A stretch of DNA of 64,000 bases from Bhargavaea ullalensis. Its GTDB lineage: Bacteria; Bacillota; Bacilli; Bacillales_A; Planococcaceae. The notes beneath the pieces are model-generated. The model searched no databases and was not told where the DNA came from. It worked only from the letters and a program-made list of their open reading frames with translations. The DNA lies in NCBI RefSeq assembly GCF_040545425.1, contig NZ_JBEPLW010000009.1; one strand, given 5' to 3'. Both the position numbers and the translations under genes were made by a program. Positions 18,145 through 27,093 of this stretch are shown in pieces (within the stretch, counting starts at the first letter, position 1; every line of letters begins with the position of its first letter).

Positions 18145-19221
18145 ATGTCAAAAGCATACGAACAGGCCGGCGTGAACATCGAAGCCGGATACGAATCGGT
18201 CGAGCGCATGAAATCCCATGTCGCGCGCACGGAACGAAAAGGCGTCATGGGTGCGTTCGGCGGCTTCGGCGGGATGTTCGACCTGTCCGCGCTCGGCCTG
18301 CAGGAACCGGTCCTCGTCTCGGGGACGGACGGCGTCGGCACGAAGCTGAAAGTCGCCTTCATGGCGGACAAGCATGACACGATCGGCATCGACTGCGTCG
18401 CGATGTGCGTGAACGACATCGTCGCGCAGGGCGCGGAGCCGCTGTATTTTCTTGATTATGTGGCGCTCGGCAAAGCCGTTCCCGCACGTGTCGAGGCGAT
18501 CGTCAAAGGCGTCGCCGATGGCTGCGTCCAGGCAGGCGCCGCACTGATCGGCGGCGAGACGGCCGAGATGCCGGGGTTGTACGATGAAGACGAATACGAC
18601 CTCGCCGGATTCGCGGTCGGCGCCGCCGAGAAGAAAAACATCATAACAGGGCAGGCGATCCGCGAAGGCGACGTGCTCGTCGGCATCGCCTCAAGCGGCA
18701 TTCATTCCAACGGCTACTCGCTCGTCCGCAAGATCGTCTTCGAACAGGAAGGCTACCGTCCGGACGAACGCATCGCAGGCTACGAGGAACTCGGAACGGC
18801 GGCGGAAGCGCTGCTCGTCCCGACCAAGATCTACGCCAAGCCGGTATTGGAAATGAACCGCAAGCTCGACGTCCATGGCATGGCGCATGTGACGGGCGGC
18901 GGCTTCTATGAAAACGTGCCGCGCATGCTGCCGGAAGGACTCGCTGCCGAGATTGATCTCGGCTCATGGACGGTTCCGCCCGTGTTCCGCATGCTGAAGG
19001 AGAAAGGCCGTCTCGCCGACCGCGACCTGTACAGCGTCTTCAACATGGGCATCGGATTCATTCTTGCGCTACCGGAAACAGATGCGAAGGAAGCCGTCCG
19101 GCTGGCGGCGGAGCACGGGGAAGATGCGTCGGTCATCGGCCGCGTCGTCCGCGGTGCCGGCGTGGGCTTCAACGGAGATCATGACGGGACGCTCGATCCG
19201 GAAAGGGGCGGTGAGGCATGA
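18145..19221 (+). CDS. purM: Phosphoribosylformylglycinamidine cyclo-ligase (AIR synthetase)
   Basis: 358 aa. Converts FGAM to AIR with ATP. Visible: GGFGGMFDL, SGTDGVGTKLKVAF, GIDCVAMCVNDI, GGETAEMPG and the VTGGGFYENVPR segment. Ribosome binding site AAGGGGGA 9 nt upstream of the ATG. It overlaps purN by 4 nt. Confidence 0.96.
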   Translation: MSKAYEQAGVNIEAGYESVERMKSHVARTERKGVMGAFGGFGGMFDLSALGLQEPVLVSGTDGVGTKLKVAFMADKHDTIGIDCVAMCVNDIVAQGAEPLYFLDYVALGKAVPARVEAIVKGVADGCVQAGAALIGGETAEMPGLYDEDEYDLAGFAVGAAEKKNIITGQAIREGDVLVGIASSGIHSNGYSLVRKIVFEQEGYRPDERIAGYEELGTAAEALLVPTKIYAKPVLEMNRKLDVHGMAHVTGGGFYENVPRMLPEGLAAEIDLGSWTVPPVFRMLKEKGRLADRDLYSVFNMGIGFILALPETDAKEAVRLAAEHGEDASVIGRVVRGAGVGFNGDHDGTLDPERGGEA

Positions 19222-19805
19222 GGCGAAAACCCCGCATTGCGGTGTTCGCCTCCGGCAGCGGCTCGAACTTCGAGGCGATTGCGGAAGCGATCCAATCGGG
19301 GGAACTCGGTGCCGATATCCCGGTCCTCATCACGGACAAGCCGCTCGCACCCGTGATCACACGCGCAGAGCGGCTCGGCATCCCGGCCGCGGCCGTCAAT
19401 CCGAAAGCGTTCCCGGACAAGGCCGCGTTCGAACGGACGGTCCTCGCGCGGCTCCGCGACGAGGAGATCGACTGGATTGTGCTGGCCGGCTACATGCGCC
19501 TCATCGGACCGACACTGCTCGGGGCGTTCCCGAACCGGATCGTCAACATTCACCCGTCGCTCCTTCCGGCATTCCCGGGCAAGGACGCGGTCGGACAGGC
19601 GTTGGCGGCAGGAGTGGAGACGACCGGCGTTACGGTCCACTTCGTCGACGAAGGCATGGACACCGGCCCGGTCATCCTGCAGCGGGAAGTCCCGGTCGTT
19701 CCGGGCGACCGCGAAAAGACCGAAGCCGCCATCCATGCCATCGAACACGAGCTATATAAAGAAGCTTTGCAGAAACTGCTGGCGGAGGAACAGTCGAGGG
19801 TTTGA
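19218..19805 (+). CDS. purN: Phosphoribosylglycinamide formyltransferase
   Basis: 195 aa. Transfers formyl from 10-formyl-THF to GAR. Visible: AVFASGSGSNFEAI, the catalytic segment RIVNIHPSLLPAFPG with its His, and VTVHFVDEGMDTGPVI with the catalytic Asp. Coupled to purM by a 4-nt overlap; purH follows after 71 nt. Confidence 0.95.
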   Translation: MRRKPRIAVFASGSGSNFEAIAEAIQSGELGADIPVLITDKPLAPVITRAERLGIPAAAVNPKAFPDKAAFERTVLARLRDEEIDWIVLAGYMRLIGPTLLGAFPNRIVNIHPSLLPAFPGKDAVGQALAAGVETTGVTVHFVDEGMDTGPVILQREVPVVPGDREKTEAAIHAIEHELYKEALQKLLAEEQSRV

Positions 19806-19876
19806 CTGTTCCGGGGCGCCGCCCAATCCGCCGGCTCCCTGCATTTATTTTCCTCATACATAAGGAGGCCCTACCC

Positions 19877-21412
19877 GTGAAAAAGAGAGCACTGCTCAGC
19901 GTATCGGACAAGACCGGCATTCTGGAGTTCGCGAAGGAACTGGAGTCGCTCGGCTATGAAATCCTGTCGACCGGCGGGACGATGAACCATCTGAAGGAAA
20001 ACGGCGTCGCCGTCACGGCGGTCGGTGAAGTGACCGGCTTCCCGGAAATCCTCGGCGGCCGCGTGAAGACGCTCCATCCGTTCGTCCACGGCGGCCTGCT
20101 CGCCAAGCAAGACGACCCGGACCATCAGGCCGAGCTGGAGGAGCACGGCATCCTTCCGATCCACATCGTCTGCGTGAACCTGTATCCGTTCAAGGCGACA
20201 ATCTCGAAGCCGGACGTCACAGTCGAGGACGCCATCGAAAACATCGATATCGGCGGGCCGACGATGCTGCGCGCTTCCGCGAAAAACCACCGGTACATCA
20301 CGGTGCTCGTCGACTCTAGGGACTACCCGGCCGTACTCGAGGAATTAAAAACGGACGGCGAGACAACGCCCGAAACGCGCCGCCGCCTCGCCGCGAAAGT
20401 GTTCCGCCATACGGCCGCCTACGATGCGCTCATCTCCGGTTATCTGACCGACCTGACCGGCGAGGCATTCCCGGAAAGCGTCACGCAGACATTTGAGCTG
20501 AAGCAGCCGCTCCGCTACGGGGAGAACCCGCACCAGCAAGCCGCGTTCTACAGCAAGCCGCTCGGCGGCGAGTTCTCGATCGCCCGCGCGGAGCAGCTCC
20601 ACGGGAAAGAACTTTCCTACAATAACATCCAGGACGCGAACGCCGCCATCGGCATCGTCCGCGAATTCAGCGAACCGGCGGCCGTCGCGGTGAAGCACAT
20701 GAATCCATGCGGCGTCGGAACGGCGGACACGCTTTCCGATGCGTTCAAGGCCGCATACGAAGCAGATCCGGTCTCGATCTTCGGCGGCATCGTCGCCCTC
20801 AACCGGGAAGTGGACGCGGAAACAGCCGGGCAGCTGGCCGGCATCTTCCTGGAAATCATCATTGCGCCGGGTTACACCGACGAGGCGTTTGAGATCCTCA
20901 CGAAGAAAAAGAACATCCGCCTGCTGAAGCTCGGCGGTACGGAAGGCAAGCGCGACGAGTGGACATCCGTCACCGTCGAAGGCGGACTGCTCATGCAGAA
21001 CCCGGACACGGCTTCGCTTGATGATGCGGAAGTCCGCGTCGCCACGAAGCGCGAGCCGACAGCAGAAGAATGGGAAGCGCTCAAGCTCGGCTGGAAAGTC
21101 GTCAAGCACGTGAAGTCGAACGCAATCGTCGTTTCGGACGCACACCGCACGCTCGGCGTCGGTGCCGGCCAGATGAACCGTGTCGGCGCGGCGAAAATCG
21201 CCCTCGAGCAGGCCGGCGACCGTGCAAACGGCGCCGCCCTCGCATCGGATGCGTTCTTCCCGATGGACGACACCGTCGAAGCCGCCGCCAAAGCCGGCAT
21301 CACGGCGATCATCCAGCCCGGCGGCTCGAAAAAAGACGAAGACTCGATCAAGAAAGCCGACGAATACGGCATCGCGATGGTCTTCACCGGCATCCGCCAC
21401 TTCAAGCATTGA
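19877..21412 (+). CDS. purH: Bifunctional AICAR transformylase / IMP cyclohydrolase
   Basis: 511 aa, as in B. subtilis. The last two steps to IMP. N-terminal cyclohydrolase: KRALLSVSDKTGI, LSTGGT, GGRVKTLHP. C-terminal transformylase: LRYGENPHQQAA, KHMNPCG, and SDAFFPMDD near the end. The start is taken as GTG 19877 with AAGGAGG 8 nt upstream; the frame is open 75 nt earlier but without a site. A 21-bp repeat array and a hairpin separate it from purD. Confidence 0.95.
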   Translation: MKKRALLSVSDKTGILEFAKELESLGYEILSTGGTMNHLKENGVAVTAVGEVTGFPEILGGRVKTLHPFVHGGLLAKQDDPDHQAELEEHGILPIHIVCVNLYPFKATISKPDVTVEDAIENIDIGGPTMLRASAKNHRYITVLVDSRDYPAVLEELKTDGETTPETRRRLAAKVFRHTAAYDALISGYLTDLTGEAFPESVTQTFELKQPLRYGENPHQQAAFYSKPLGGEFSIARAEQLHGKELSYNNIQDANAAIGIVREFSEPAAVAVKHMNPCGVGTADTLSDAFKAAYEADPVSIFGGIVALNREVDAETAGQLAGIFLEIIIAPGYTDEAFEILTKKKNIRLLKLGGTEGKRDEWTSVTVEGGLLMQNPDTASLDDAEVRVATKREPTAEEWEALKLGWKVVKHVKSNAIVVSDAHRTLGVGAGQMNRVGAAKIALEQAGDRANGAALASDAFFPMDDTVEAAAKAGITAIIQPGGSKKDEDSIKKADEYGIAMVFTGIRHFKH

Positions 21413-21424
21413 TCGGGATTTGCC

Positions 21425-21542
21425 GAATGTTAAGCAACGGGCGCTGAATGTTAAGCAAACGCCGTTGAATGTTAAGCAACGGGCGCTGAATGTTAAGCAA
21501 ATGCTGTTGAATGTTAAGCAAACGGCCGTGAATGTTAAGCAA
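21425..21542. repeat. 21-bp-period tandem array 3 (core GAATGTTAAGCAA, 6 copies)
   Basis: Invariant 13-nt core at 21425, 21446, 21467, 21488, 21509 and 21530, exactly 21 bp apart. The 8-nt spacers are CGGGCGCT, ACGCCGTT, CGGGCGCT, ATGCTGTT and ACGGCCGT: variable, GC-rich and ending in T. It lies inside the pur operon, between purH and purD, so it is transcribed. Confidence 0.96.
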
Positions 21543-21571
21543 ACCGCTTAGCGGTCCCACCATCACTGAAG

Positions 21572-21599
21572 ACAACCTGCCGACAAGCAGGTTGTTTTC
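21572..21599 (+). terminator. Hairpin/possible attenuator between purH and purD
   Basis: ACAACCTGC (21572-21580) pairs with GCAGGTTGT (21587-21595), followed by TTT and C. It could lower purD expression relative to purH or act as an RNA-processing barrier. Confidence 0.6.
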
Positions 21600-21614
21600 G
21601 CAAGGAGCGACAAA

Positions 21615-22877
21615 ATGGATGTACTCGTAATCGGAAGCGGCGGCCGGGAGCATGCGCTCGTGCGGCAGTTCGCCAAATCTCCGTCGGTAGGCAGCGTATA
21701 CGTGGCGCCCGGAAACGACGGCATGAAAAACGATGCCGAACTCGTGCCGATCGGCGTCATGGAATTCGACAAGCTCTCGGACTTCGCCAAAGACCATCAA
21801 ATCGGCCTGACATTCGTCGGCCCCGAGCAGCCGCTCGCCGGCGGCATCGTCGATCACTTCAAAGAACGGGGCCTCCGCGTGTTCGGGCCGGACAAGGCGG
21901 CCGCGCAGCTCGAAGGATCGAAGGCTTTTGCAAAAGAACTCATGAAGAAATACGACATCCCGACGGCCAAGTACGAAACGTTCACCGATGCGGGCGAAGC
22001 CAAGGCATACATCCGCGAACAGGGCGCGCCGATCGTCATCAAGGCGGACGGACTCGCCGCCGGCAAGGGCGTCGTCGTCGCCATGACGCTCAATGAAGCC
22101 CTCGAAGCCGTCGACGACATGATCGGGAACCGCAAGTTCGGCGACTCGTCGTCCCGCATCGTCATCGAGGAGTTCCTCGACGGGGAAGAGTTCAGCTTTA
22201 TGTCATTCGTCCACGGCGGCCGGATCTTCCCGATGCCGCTGTCGCAGGACCACAAGCGGGCATTCGACGGGGATGAAGGACCGAATACGGGCGGCATGGG
22301 CGCCTATTCGCCGGTGCCGCACATTCCGGAAAAAGCGGTGAGCGCCGCATACGACCAGATCGTCGAACGCACCGTCCGGGCGATGGAAGCGGAGGGCTCG
22401 CCGTTCACCGGCATCCTGTACGTCGGCCTGATCCTTACCGAGAACGGGCCGAAGACGATCGAATTCAACGCGCGCTTCGGCGATCCGGAAACCCAGGTCG
22501 TCCTGCCGCAGCTCCGGTCGGACCTCGCCGAATTCCTCACCGGCCTGCTCGACGGCAGCCCGGAAGAACCGGAGTGGGAAGAAGGCGCCTGTCTCGGCGT
22601 CGTCATCGCTGCTGACGGCTATCCGGGCAACGTGCAGAAAGGCGCCCTTCTTCCGGAACTGAGCCGCCTTGAAGAAGCGGGTCTCGATGTGTTCCACGCC
22701 GGCACGAAAGCCGAAGGCGAACGCTTCGCCGGCAACGGCGGCCGCGTGATCCTCGTCTCTGCCACTGCGGATTCTCTGCAGGAAGCAAGCCAAAAAGCAT
22801 ACGCCGCCCTCGACTCGATGGAATGGCCGGGATTCTTCTACCGGTCCGACATCGGGAACCGCGGAATGAAATCATGA
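21615..22877 (+). CDS. purD: Phosphoribosylamine-glycine ligase
   Basis: 420 aa. ATP-grasp enzyme making GAR. Visible: VLVIGSGGREHALV at the N-terminus, IKADGLAAGKGVVVA, the FMSFVHGG segment, GGMGAYSP and EFNARFGDPETQ. Ribosome binding site AAGGAG 7 nt upstream. Last gene of the purine operon; a terminator follows within a few bases. Confidence 0.96.
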   Translation: MDVLVIGSGGREHALVRQFAKSPSVGSVYVAPGNDGMKNDAELVPIGVMEFDKLSDFAKDHQIGLTFVGPEQPLAGGIVDHFKERGLRVFGPDKAAAQLEGSKAFAKELMKKYDIPTAKYETFTDAGEAKAYIREQGAPIVIKADGLAAGKGVVVAMTLNEALEAVDDMIGNRKFGDSSSRIVIEEFLDGEEFSFMSFVHGGRIFPMPLSQDHKRAFDGDEGPNTGGMGAYSPVPHIPEKAVSAAYDQIVERTVRAMEAEGSPFTGILYVGLILTENGPKTIEFNARFGDPETQVVLPQLRSDLAEFLTGLLDGSPEEPEWEEGACLGVVIAADGYPGNVQKGALLPELSRLEEAGLDVFHAGTKAEGERFAGNGGRVILVSATADSLQEASQKAYAALDSMEWPGFFYRSDIGNRGMKS

Positions 22878-22880
22878 CAA

Positions 22881-22906
22881 GACCGTCCCATTACGGGGCG
22901 GTTTTC
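22881..22906 (+). terminator. Terminator of the pur operon
   Basis: ACCGTCCC (22882-22889) with GGGGCGGT (22895-22902), loop ATTAC, then TTT. It starts 4 nt after the purD stop. Confidence 0.82.
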
Positions 22907-22953
22907 GCTTATTACGATGAAAGCAGTCCCGCGTATCAAAAGACTTTTCGCAC

Positions 22954-22974
22954 AATATTATTAGAAAATATTGA
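22954..22974 (+). promoter_or_regulatory. Candidate operator palindrome upstream of the secreted-peptide gene
   Basis: CAATATT (22954-22960), 7-nt spacer, AATATTG (22968-22974): a perfect 7-bp inverted repeat in strongly AT-rich DNA about 95 nt before the peptide gene. A promoter-like TTGAAA (22972-22977) overlaps it. Regulator unknown. Confidence 0.4.
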
Positions 22975-23069
22975 AAACATCAAAATTTTAGTATTTACAT
23001 TAGTCCTTATTTAAGAGACAATTAGTTAAGGCCGGCATTCAAAAAGTCATTAAAAGTGGAGGGGAAGGT

Positions 23070-23316
23070 ATGAAGAAGAAAAGAACGCTATCCTGTGTAG
23101 CATTGGCTTTGGCGCTTGTTTTTTCCAGTAAGTGTTAGCGCGGATCATGGGGGTTCCAATTGGGTAACCCATTACTCCTATACAAAATGTATTGACAATA
23201 ACACGTATTTGGTAAAGCAGCAACATCGTCATGTTAATGGGCAACAAGAAACGCGTACACGAACAGACTTTTACCGCAGTGGCTGCCGAATAATAGGTTC
23301 AACTCCTCAAGAGTAA
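23070..23316 (+). pseudogene. Small secreted peptide gene with a one-base frameshift in the signal peptide
   Basis: The ATG at 23070 has GGAGGGGAAGG upstream and begins MKKKRTLSCVALALALVF, a clear signal peptide, but the frame stops at TAG after 22 codons. The +1 frame continues from the T6 tract at 23118-23123 with PVSVSADHGGSNWVTHYSY and runs to 23316. One T fewer would give an 81-aa precursor with an ideal VSVSA cleavage site and a 57-aa mature peptide with two Cys (TKC and SGC) and many basic residues. I do not recognise the family. Signal peptide plus adjacent MacB-like permease and ATPase is the layout of lactococcin-972-type bacteriocin loci, but the sequence is not obviously that family. 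AT-rich, unlike the flanking pur operon. It may be inactive, phase-variable or a sequencing error. Confidence 0.7.
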
Positions 23317-23352
23317 AAGGATGCCGGCCTATCCTTAAGGGGGGGATAGGGG

Positions 23353-25905
23353 TTGCTGACCTATTTAAAAACAATTTTGCGGGAACGTTGGCCGCTTTTT
23401 CTGCTTGTAGTTCTTGTGCTCGGATTGATCAGTTCGGGATTTATGGCAAGCCGCTCGATGACAGACCGGATCATACTAAAGACAAGAGAAGACCTTCAGG
23501 ACAATTGGCGCTATCAATATGACATTCTTGTATTACCCGAGCAGTCACCAAAAATTGAAGGACTGGGTGAGGGATGGGTCGCTCCACAATCAACATTGGG
23601 AGGTTACGGCGGAATTTCACTAGATGATCTTCAAAAAGTCCGTGAACTTCCGGGAGTGGAGCTCGCGGCTCCGGTTTCATTGATTGGTTATGTGCCGATG
23701 GATACAATTGATGGATATTATGAATCTGCACAATTTGGGGATTTCTTTCGAGTCGATCATGAAACCAGAGTTTATGATGGGTTATCAGAAAGAATTACTT
23801 CTAATAACCGCTATTTCACCCAGTACAATCAATATGGAGAAAAAGAAGAGGACATTTTATCTGATGCCTTTGCAGAGGAGGGCGGACTTAAAAATTTCAT
23901 GCCTCCCGGCACCACATTTCGTCATCCAAATGAATATATGTTGATAGGAGTCGATCCGGCTTCCGAGGAGGGTTTGTATTCATTATCAAATAGTTTGGAG
24001 AATGGAACGGATCTTCAAAATGTGCGTTTAGAATATCAGCTTGGTGATCCGATTATTCCTCTTATCGTGTTGAAGGACCAGAAATATCAAGTGTCGGAGT
24101 CTTTGCAAGTATATAAAATCAATTTGCCGAGTGACGTAGATGAGGAAGCATTTCTTGGCGGGCCACGCCGATACCTTGCGAATCTCCCCCATGAAATACT
24201 GGTGGATCTTTCAATCGAGCCGTTTTCGGAGGAGTGGCGCAATCAAGATATTCAACTAGTTTTGCAAGGGGACAGCAACTTTTCATTTGAAGAGAAAAGC
24301 CCGAGTGTGGGGGAAATGGAATTGTACCGATATTCTCCCATTCAATATACGGAAGCCGACACGATAGGGGGCACCATACCAACTGTCCATACTAAAAAAG
24401 TCATTGGTGAAACAAATATTCTCCATTCTGGTAAAAGCGCAGGCCTTCTCCGATACCGAGCGATGGAAGAAATAAAAGAAACCCAACCTTATGGTTTAAG
24501 AATCATTGATCTTTATGATACTGACCGGCTTATTCCAACCTACCAGGACAGTTGGCAACCCGGAGACCTTCTCGATCTCTATACCCCCCACCAGGCGATG
24601 ATCATCGAAAATGGCGCGGGCGAGCCGATTGATCCGACACCGCTTGTTCCGGTGCCATATAAGAACACTTACTACACAGGTGCGCCGGATGCCATCACTA
24701 CGCTGGATGCAGCGGAATTCTTCTACGGGGATCGTCCTCCGATCTCTTCGATCCGCGTCTTAGTATCCGGAGTGGACGGACGATCGGCGGAGAGCCAGCG
24801 GAAGATTACGGAGACGGCGGAACGCATTATGGAAGCGACGGGACACCGTGCAGAAATCATGCTGGGTTCTGCACTTGGAAAGGTCCATGTTGATCTGGAT
24901 GCGGACGATGCTTCCCAGCCAGGTCTGATCGAAGAAGCATGGAGAAAGTCAGGCGTCAGCTGGTCGATTGAGGAACAAGTGGAAGAGTCGAATCTTTTCT
25001 TATTTGGGTACCTCCTGATAATCGGCACTGTGTTTTGTTTCACGGTTATCCGGCACAGTCTTCTCCGCCGGGTGTCCGAGTTTGCGATGCTGCGGTCGAT
25101 CGGTTGGCCGAGGAAGCGGATTGTTTGGTCCCTTGTATTGGAAGCCGTTCTGCTCACCCTTCTCGGCACAGCGGTTCCGGTTGCGGTAAACGCGGCAACG
25201 CGCGAGGTTCCATGGCAACAGCTTTGGCCGATCCCGCTGATTTTGTTCGCGCTGGTGGGGCTCGGCTACGCGGCGGGCGCACGGCGGTCGCTCGGCGGCA
25301 CGCCGCGCGCGGGACTGGAAGGCGAAGCGGGCGGAACGGCTGCGGGAGGAAGGGTGCCGATCCGTTCGATCCCGTCTTATGTGGTGAGCCAGATGCTTCG
25401 CCGTCCGGCGCGCTTCGGACTCCTGCTGCTGGTGATGGCGCTGACTTCATTTATGTCGATTTTATTTTTGGCAACAAAGCAGAGCCTGTCGGATTTCCTG
25501 TTCCTGAGCTTCCTCGGGGAAACGATCGACCTGGCGCTGGAAGGATATCAGATGGCGTTGCTCGTGACCGGCATGGTCCTCACGGCCGGCGTGGTCCTTC
25601 TCCTCCTCTGGCTGAACATTTCCGAGCGCCGGAGTGAATTTTATATTCTGCATGCCATCGGCTGGCCGGTCCGGCGCATCCGGAATTACCTGATCGCGGA
25701 ATCCGCGGCCATCGGGCTTTTTGGCGCCGGGACCGGCACCTTGGCCGCCTGGCTGGCCGTGAATGCCCTGTCCGATCTGTCCCTGCCGGCCTGGACGTAT
25801 CTCGCCGCGTTTCTCATCCCGGCCTTAGTGCTTGCCGTCTGGCCCGTTCCCGTCCTGGCCGCTCTGAGGGGACGGGGCATCACGAAAGGAAAACCGGCCG
25901 CATAA
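23353..25905 (+). CDS. MacB/FtsX-type ABC transporter permease
   Basis: 850 aa. One N-terminal helix (about res. 14-34), a large extracytoplasmic domain (about 40-550), three helices with the FtsX core (LRSIGWPRKRIVWSLVLEAV), a linker, then a second block of four helices (about 680-845) with LHAIGWPVRRIRNYLIAES. This is the duplicated FtsX layout of permeases that export or sense peptides. The TTG at 23353 is preceded by GGGGGATAGGGG. The ATPase follows 12 nt later. The first 1.2 kb, including most of the outer domain, is AT-rich with TTA/AGA/ATA codons; from about 24,600 on the composition is that of the host. It is probably a partner of the preceding peptide (export or self-immunity), by inference. 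Confidence 0.85.
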   Translation: MLTYLKTILRERWPLFLLVVLVLGLISSGFMASRSMTDRIILKTREDLQDNWRYQYDILVLPEQSPKIEGLGEGWVAPQSTLGGYGGISLDDLQKVRELPGVELAAPVSLIGYVPMDTIDGYYESAQFGDFFRVDHETRVYDGLSERITSNNRYFTQYNQYGEKEEDILSDAFAEEGGLKNFMPPGTTFRHPNEYMLIGVDPASEEGLYSLSNSLENGTDLQNVRLEYQLGDPIIPLIVLKDQKYQVSESLQVYKINLPSDVDEEAFLGGPRRYLANLPHEILVDLSIEPFSEEWRNQDIQLVLQGDSNFSFEEKSPSVGEMELYRYSPIQYTEADTIGGTIPTVHTKKVIGETNILHSGKSAGLLRYRAMEEIKETQPYGLRIIDLYDTDRLIPTYQDSWQPGDLLDLYTPHQAMIIENGAGEPIDPTPLVPVPYKNTYYTGAPDAITTLDAAEFFYGDRPPISSIRVLVSGVDGRSAESQRKITETAERIMEATGHRAEIMLGSALGKVHVDLDADDASQPGLIEEAWRKSGVSWSIEEQVEESNLFLFGYLLIIGTVFCFTVIRHSLLRRVSEFAMLRSIGWPRKRIVWSLVLEAVLLTLLGTAVPVAVNAATREVPWQQLWPIPLILFALVGLGYAAGARRSLGGTPRAGLEGEAGGTAAGGRVPIRSIPSYVVSQMLRRPARFGLLLLVMALTSFMSILFLATKQSLSDFLFLSFLGETIDLALEGYQMALLVTGMVLTAGVVLLLLWLNISERRSEFYILHAIGWPVRRIRNYLIAESAAIGLFGAGTGTLAAWLAVNALSDLSLPAWTYLAAFLIPALVLAVWPVPVLAALRGRGITKGKPAA

Positions 25906-25917
25906 GGAGAGAGTTGA

Positions 25918-26595
25918 ATGATTGAACTGAAGAATGTAAGGAAGAGCTATCCGGACGGCAACAGCCGGGTCGAAGTGCTGCATGACGTTTCCTTTGAAAT
26001 CGGCAAGGGACGCTATGCCGCCATCACCGGTCCGTCGGGTTCTGGCAAATCGACGCTGCTTCACCTGATCGGCGGGCTCGAGCCTGCGGATACTGGGGAG
26101 ATCAGGGTCGCCGGAAAGCCTGTGCACCAAATGAACGATACGGAACTGGCCCGGCTCCGGCTTGAAGACGTCGGTTATGTTTTTCAGCAGTTTCAGCTTC
26201 TGCCGACAGCAACCGCGCTGGAAAACGTCATGATGCCGCTCTTGGCAACCAAGCCTCCGAAAGACTTGAAAGTCCGGGCAAAACAGGCGCTCGATCGTGT
26301 GGGGCTCGCCCACCGTGCCAGCCACCTGCCGTCCCGGATGTCAGGCGGCGAACAGCAGCGCACCGCCATTGCCCGCGCGCTGATCACGCAGCCGAAAATC
26401 ATCCTGGCCGATGAACCGACCGGAAACCTTGATACGGAAACCGGCAGCCGGATCATCAGCCTGCTGGAGGAAATCCACAGAGATGACGGCGCGACGATCG
26501 TGCTTATCACACACGACCCGTCTCTCGCCGAACGAGCAGAGGATCAGATTTATGTGAGGGATGGGAAGGCAGAGAAGATTATCGGGGTTCAGTGA
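25918..26595 (+). CDS. ABC transporter ATP-binding protein (MacB/LolD family)
   Basis: 225 aa, full-length LolD-type ATPase. Walker A GPSGSGKST (res. about 38-46), Q-loop FQQFQLLP, signature MSGGEQQR, Walker B IILADEPTGN, and switch His in LITHDPS. Ribosome binding site GGAGAG 7 nt before the ATG. It energises the permease directly upstream. Host-like GC content, unlike the 5' end of the permease gene. Confidence 0.93.
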   Translation: MIELKNVRKSYPDGNSRVEVLHDVSFEIGKGRYAAITGPSGSGKSTLLHLIGGLEPADTGEIRVAGKPVHQMNDTELARLRLEDVGYVFQQFQLLPTATALENVMMPLLATKPPKDLKVRAKQALDRVGLAHRASHLPSRMSGGEQQRTAIARALITQPKIILADEPTGNLDTETGSRIISLLEEIHRDDGATIVLITHDPSLAERAEDQIYVRDGKAEKIIGVQ

Positions 26596-26693
26596 AGAGT
26601 GAACAAGTTAAACAAAATTGATTGAATGACGGAGAGTGTTCTGGCTTTCCGACATCGGCCGCCGGGCAATCGACTGAAAACATGTAAAGGAGG

Positions 26694-26744
26694 GACGGGA
26701 GTGCGCCTTTGAGCAGGCCGCATTCCCGTCTCTTTATTCTTTTT
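26694..26744 (+). terminator. Terminator of the peptide/ABC operon
   Basis: GACGGGAGTGCG (26694-26705) pairs with CGCATTCCCGTC (26719-26730), followed by a T-rich tract ending in TTTTT. Confidence 0.8.
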
Positions 26745-26782
26745 ACGGGTGTAACGCCACCCAATGTCTCCCCAGGAGCGAA

Positions 26783-26880
26783 GCATTGCTTTTATCAGAG
26801 TGAGCGTTATCTTTATCAGGCAAAACGTTATCTTTATCCGGAGAAGCGTTGCTTTTATCGGGCCGAGCGTTATCTTTATC
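26783..26880. repeat. 21-bp-period tandem array 4 (core GCGTTATCTTTATC, 5 copies)
   Basis: Copies start at 26783, 26804, 26825, 26846 and 26867, all 21 bp apart. Consensus GCGTT[AG][TC]CTTTATC with small changes (GCATTGCTTTTATC, ACGTTATCTTTATC). The 7-nt spacers vary. It lies between the ABC operon terminator and a small membrane-protein gene. The remaining 26881-27075 stretch shows nothing I recognise. Confidence 0.93.
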
Positions 26881-27093
26881 CGCGGAATTGACGAGATCCA
26901 CAACGTTTCATCAACGCTCCACCAAAAATCCTAAACCTGGAGTATCCATAGAGCATTCATGGCTGTTCGATAGATCCTGGGAGGGGGCCGACCCCCGCTG
27001 ATCACGAACTGCTCCTCCCGCCCTCATTTGTCTGAAATATTCTAACAGATCAATGAAAAGATATGTTAAGATGATGGAAAGGGAGTGGGTGCC

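Noticed and set aside
16244..18157. Long - strand open frame opposite purL and purF
   Set aside because: High-GC antisense shadow of confidently identified genes.
23353..26595. Permease and ATPase as a cell-division FtsEX pair
   Set aside because: The permease has the duplicated 850-aa MacB-like layout with a very large outer domain and follows a peptide gene; FtsX is about 300 aa.
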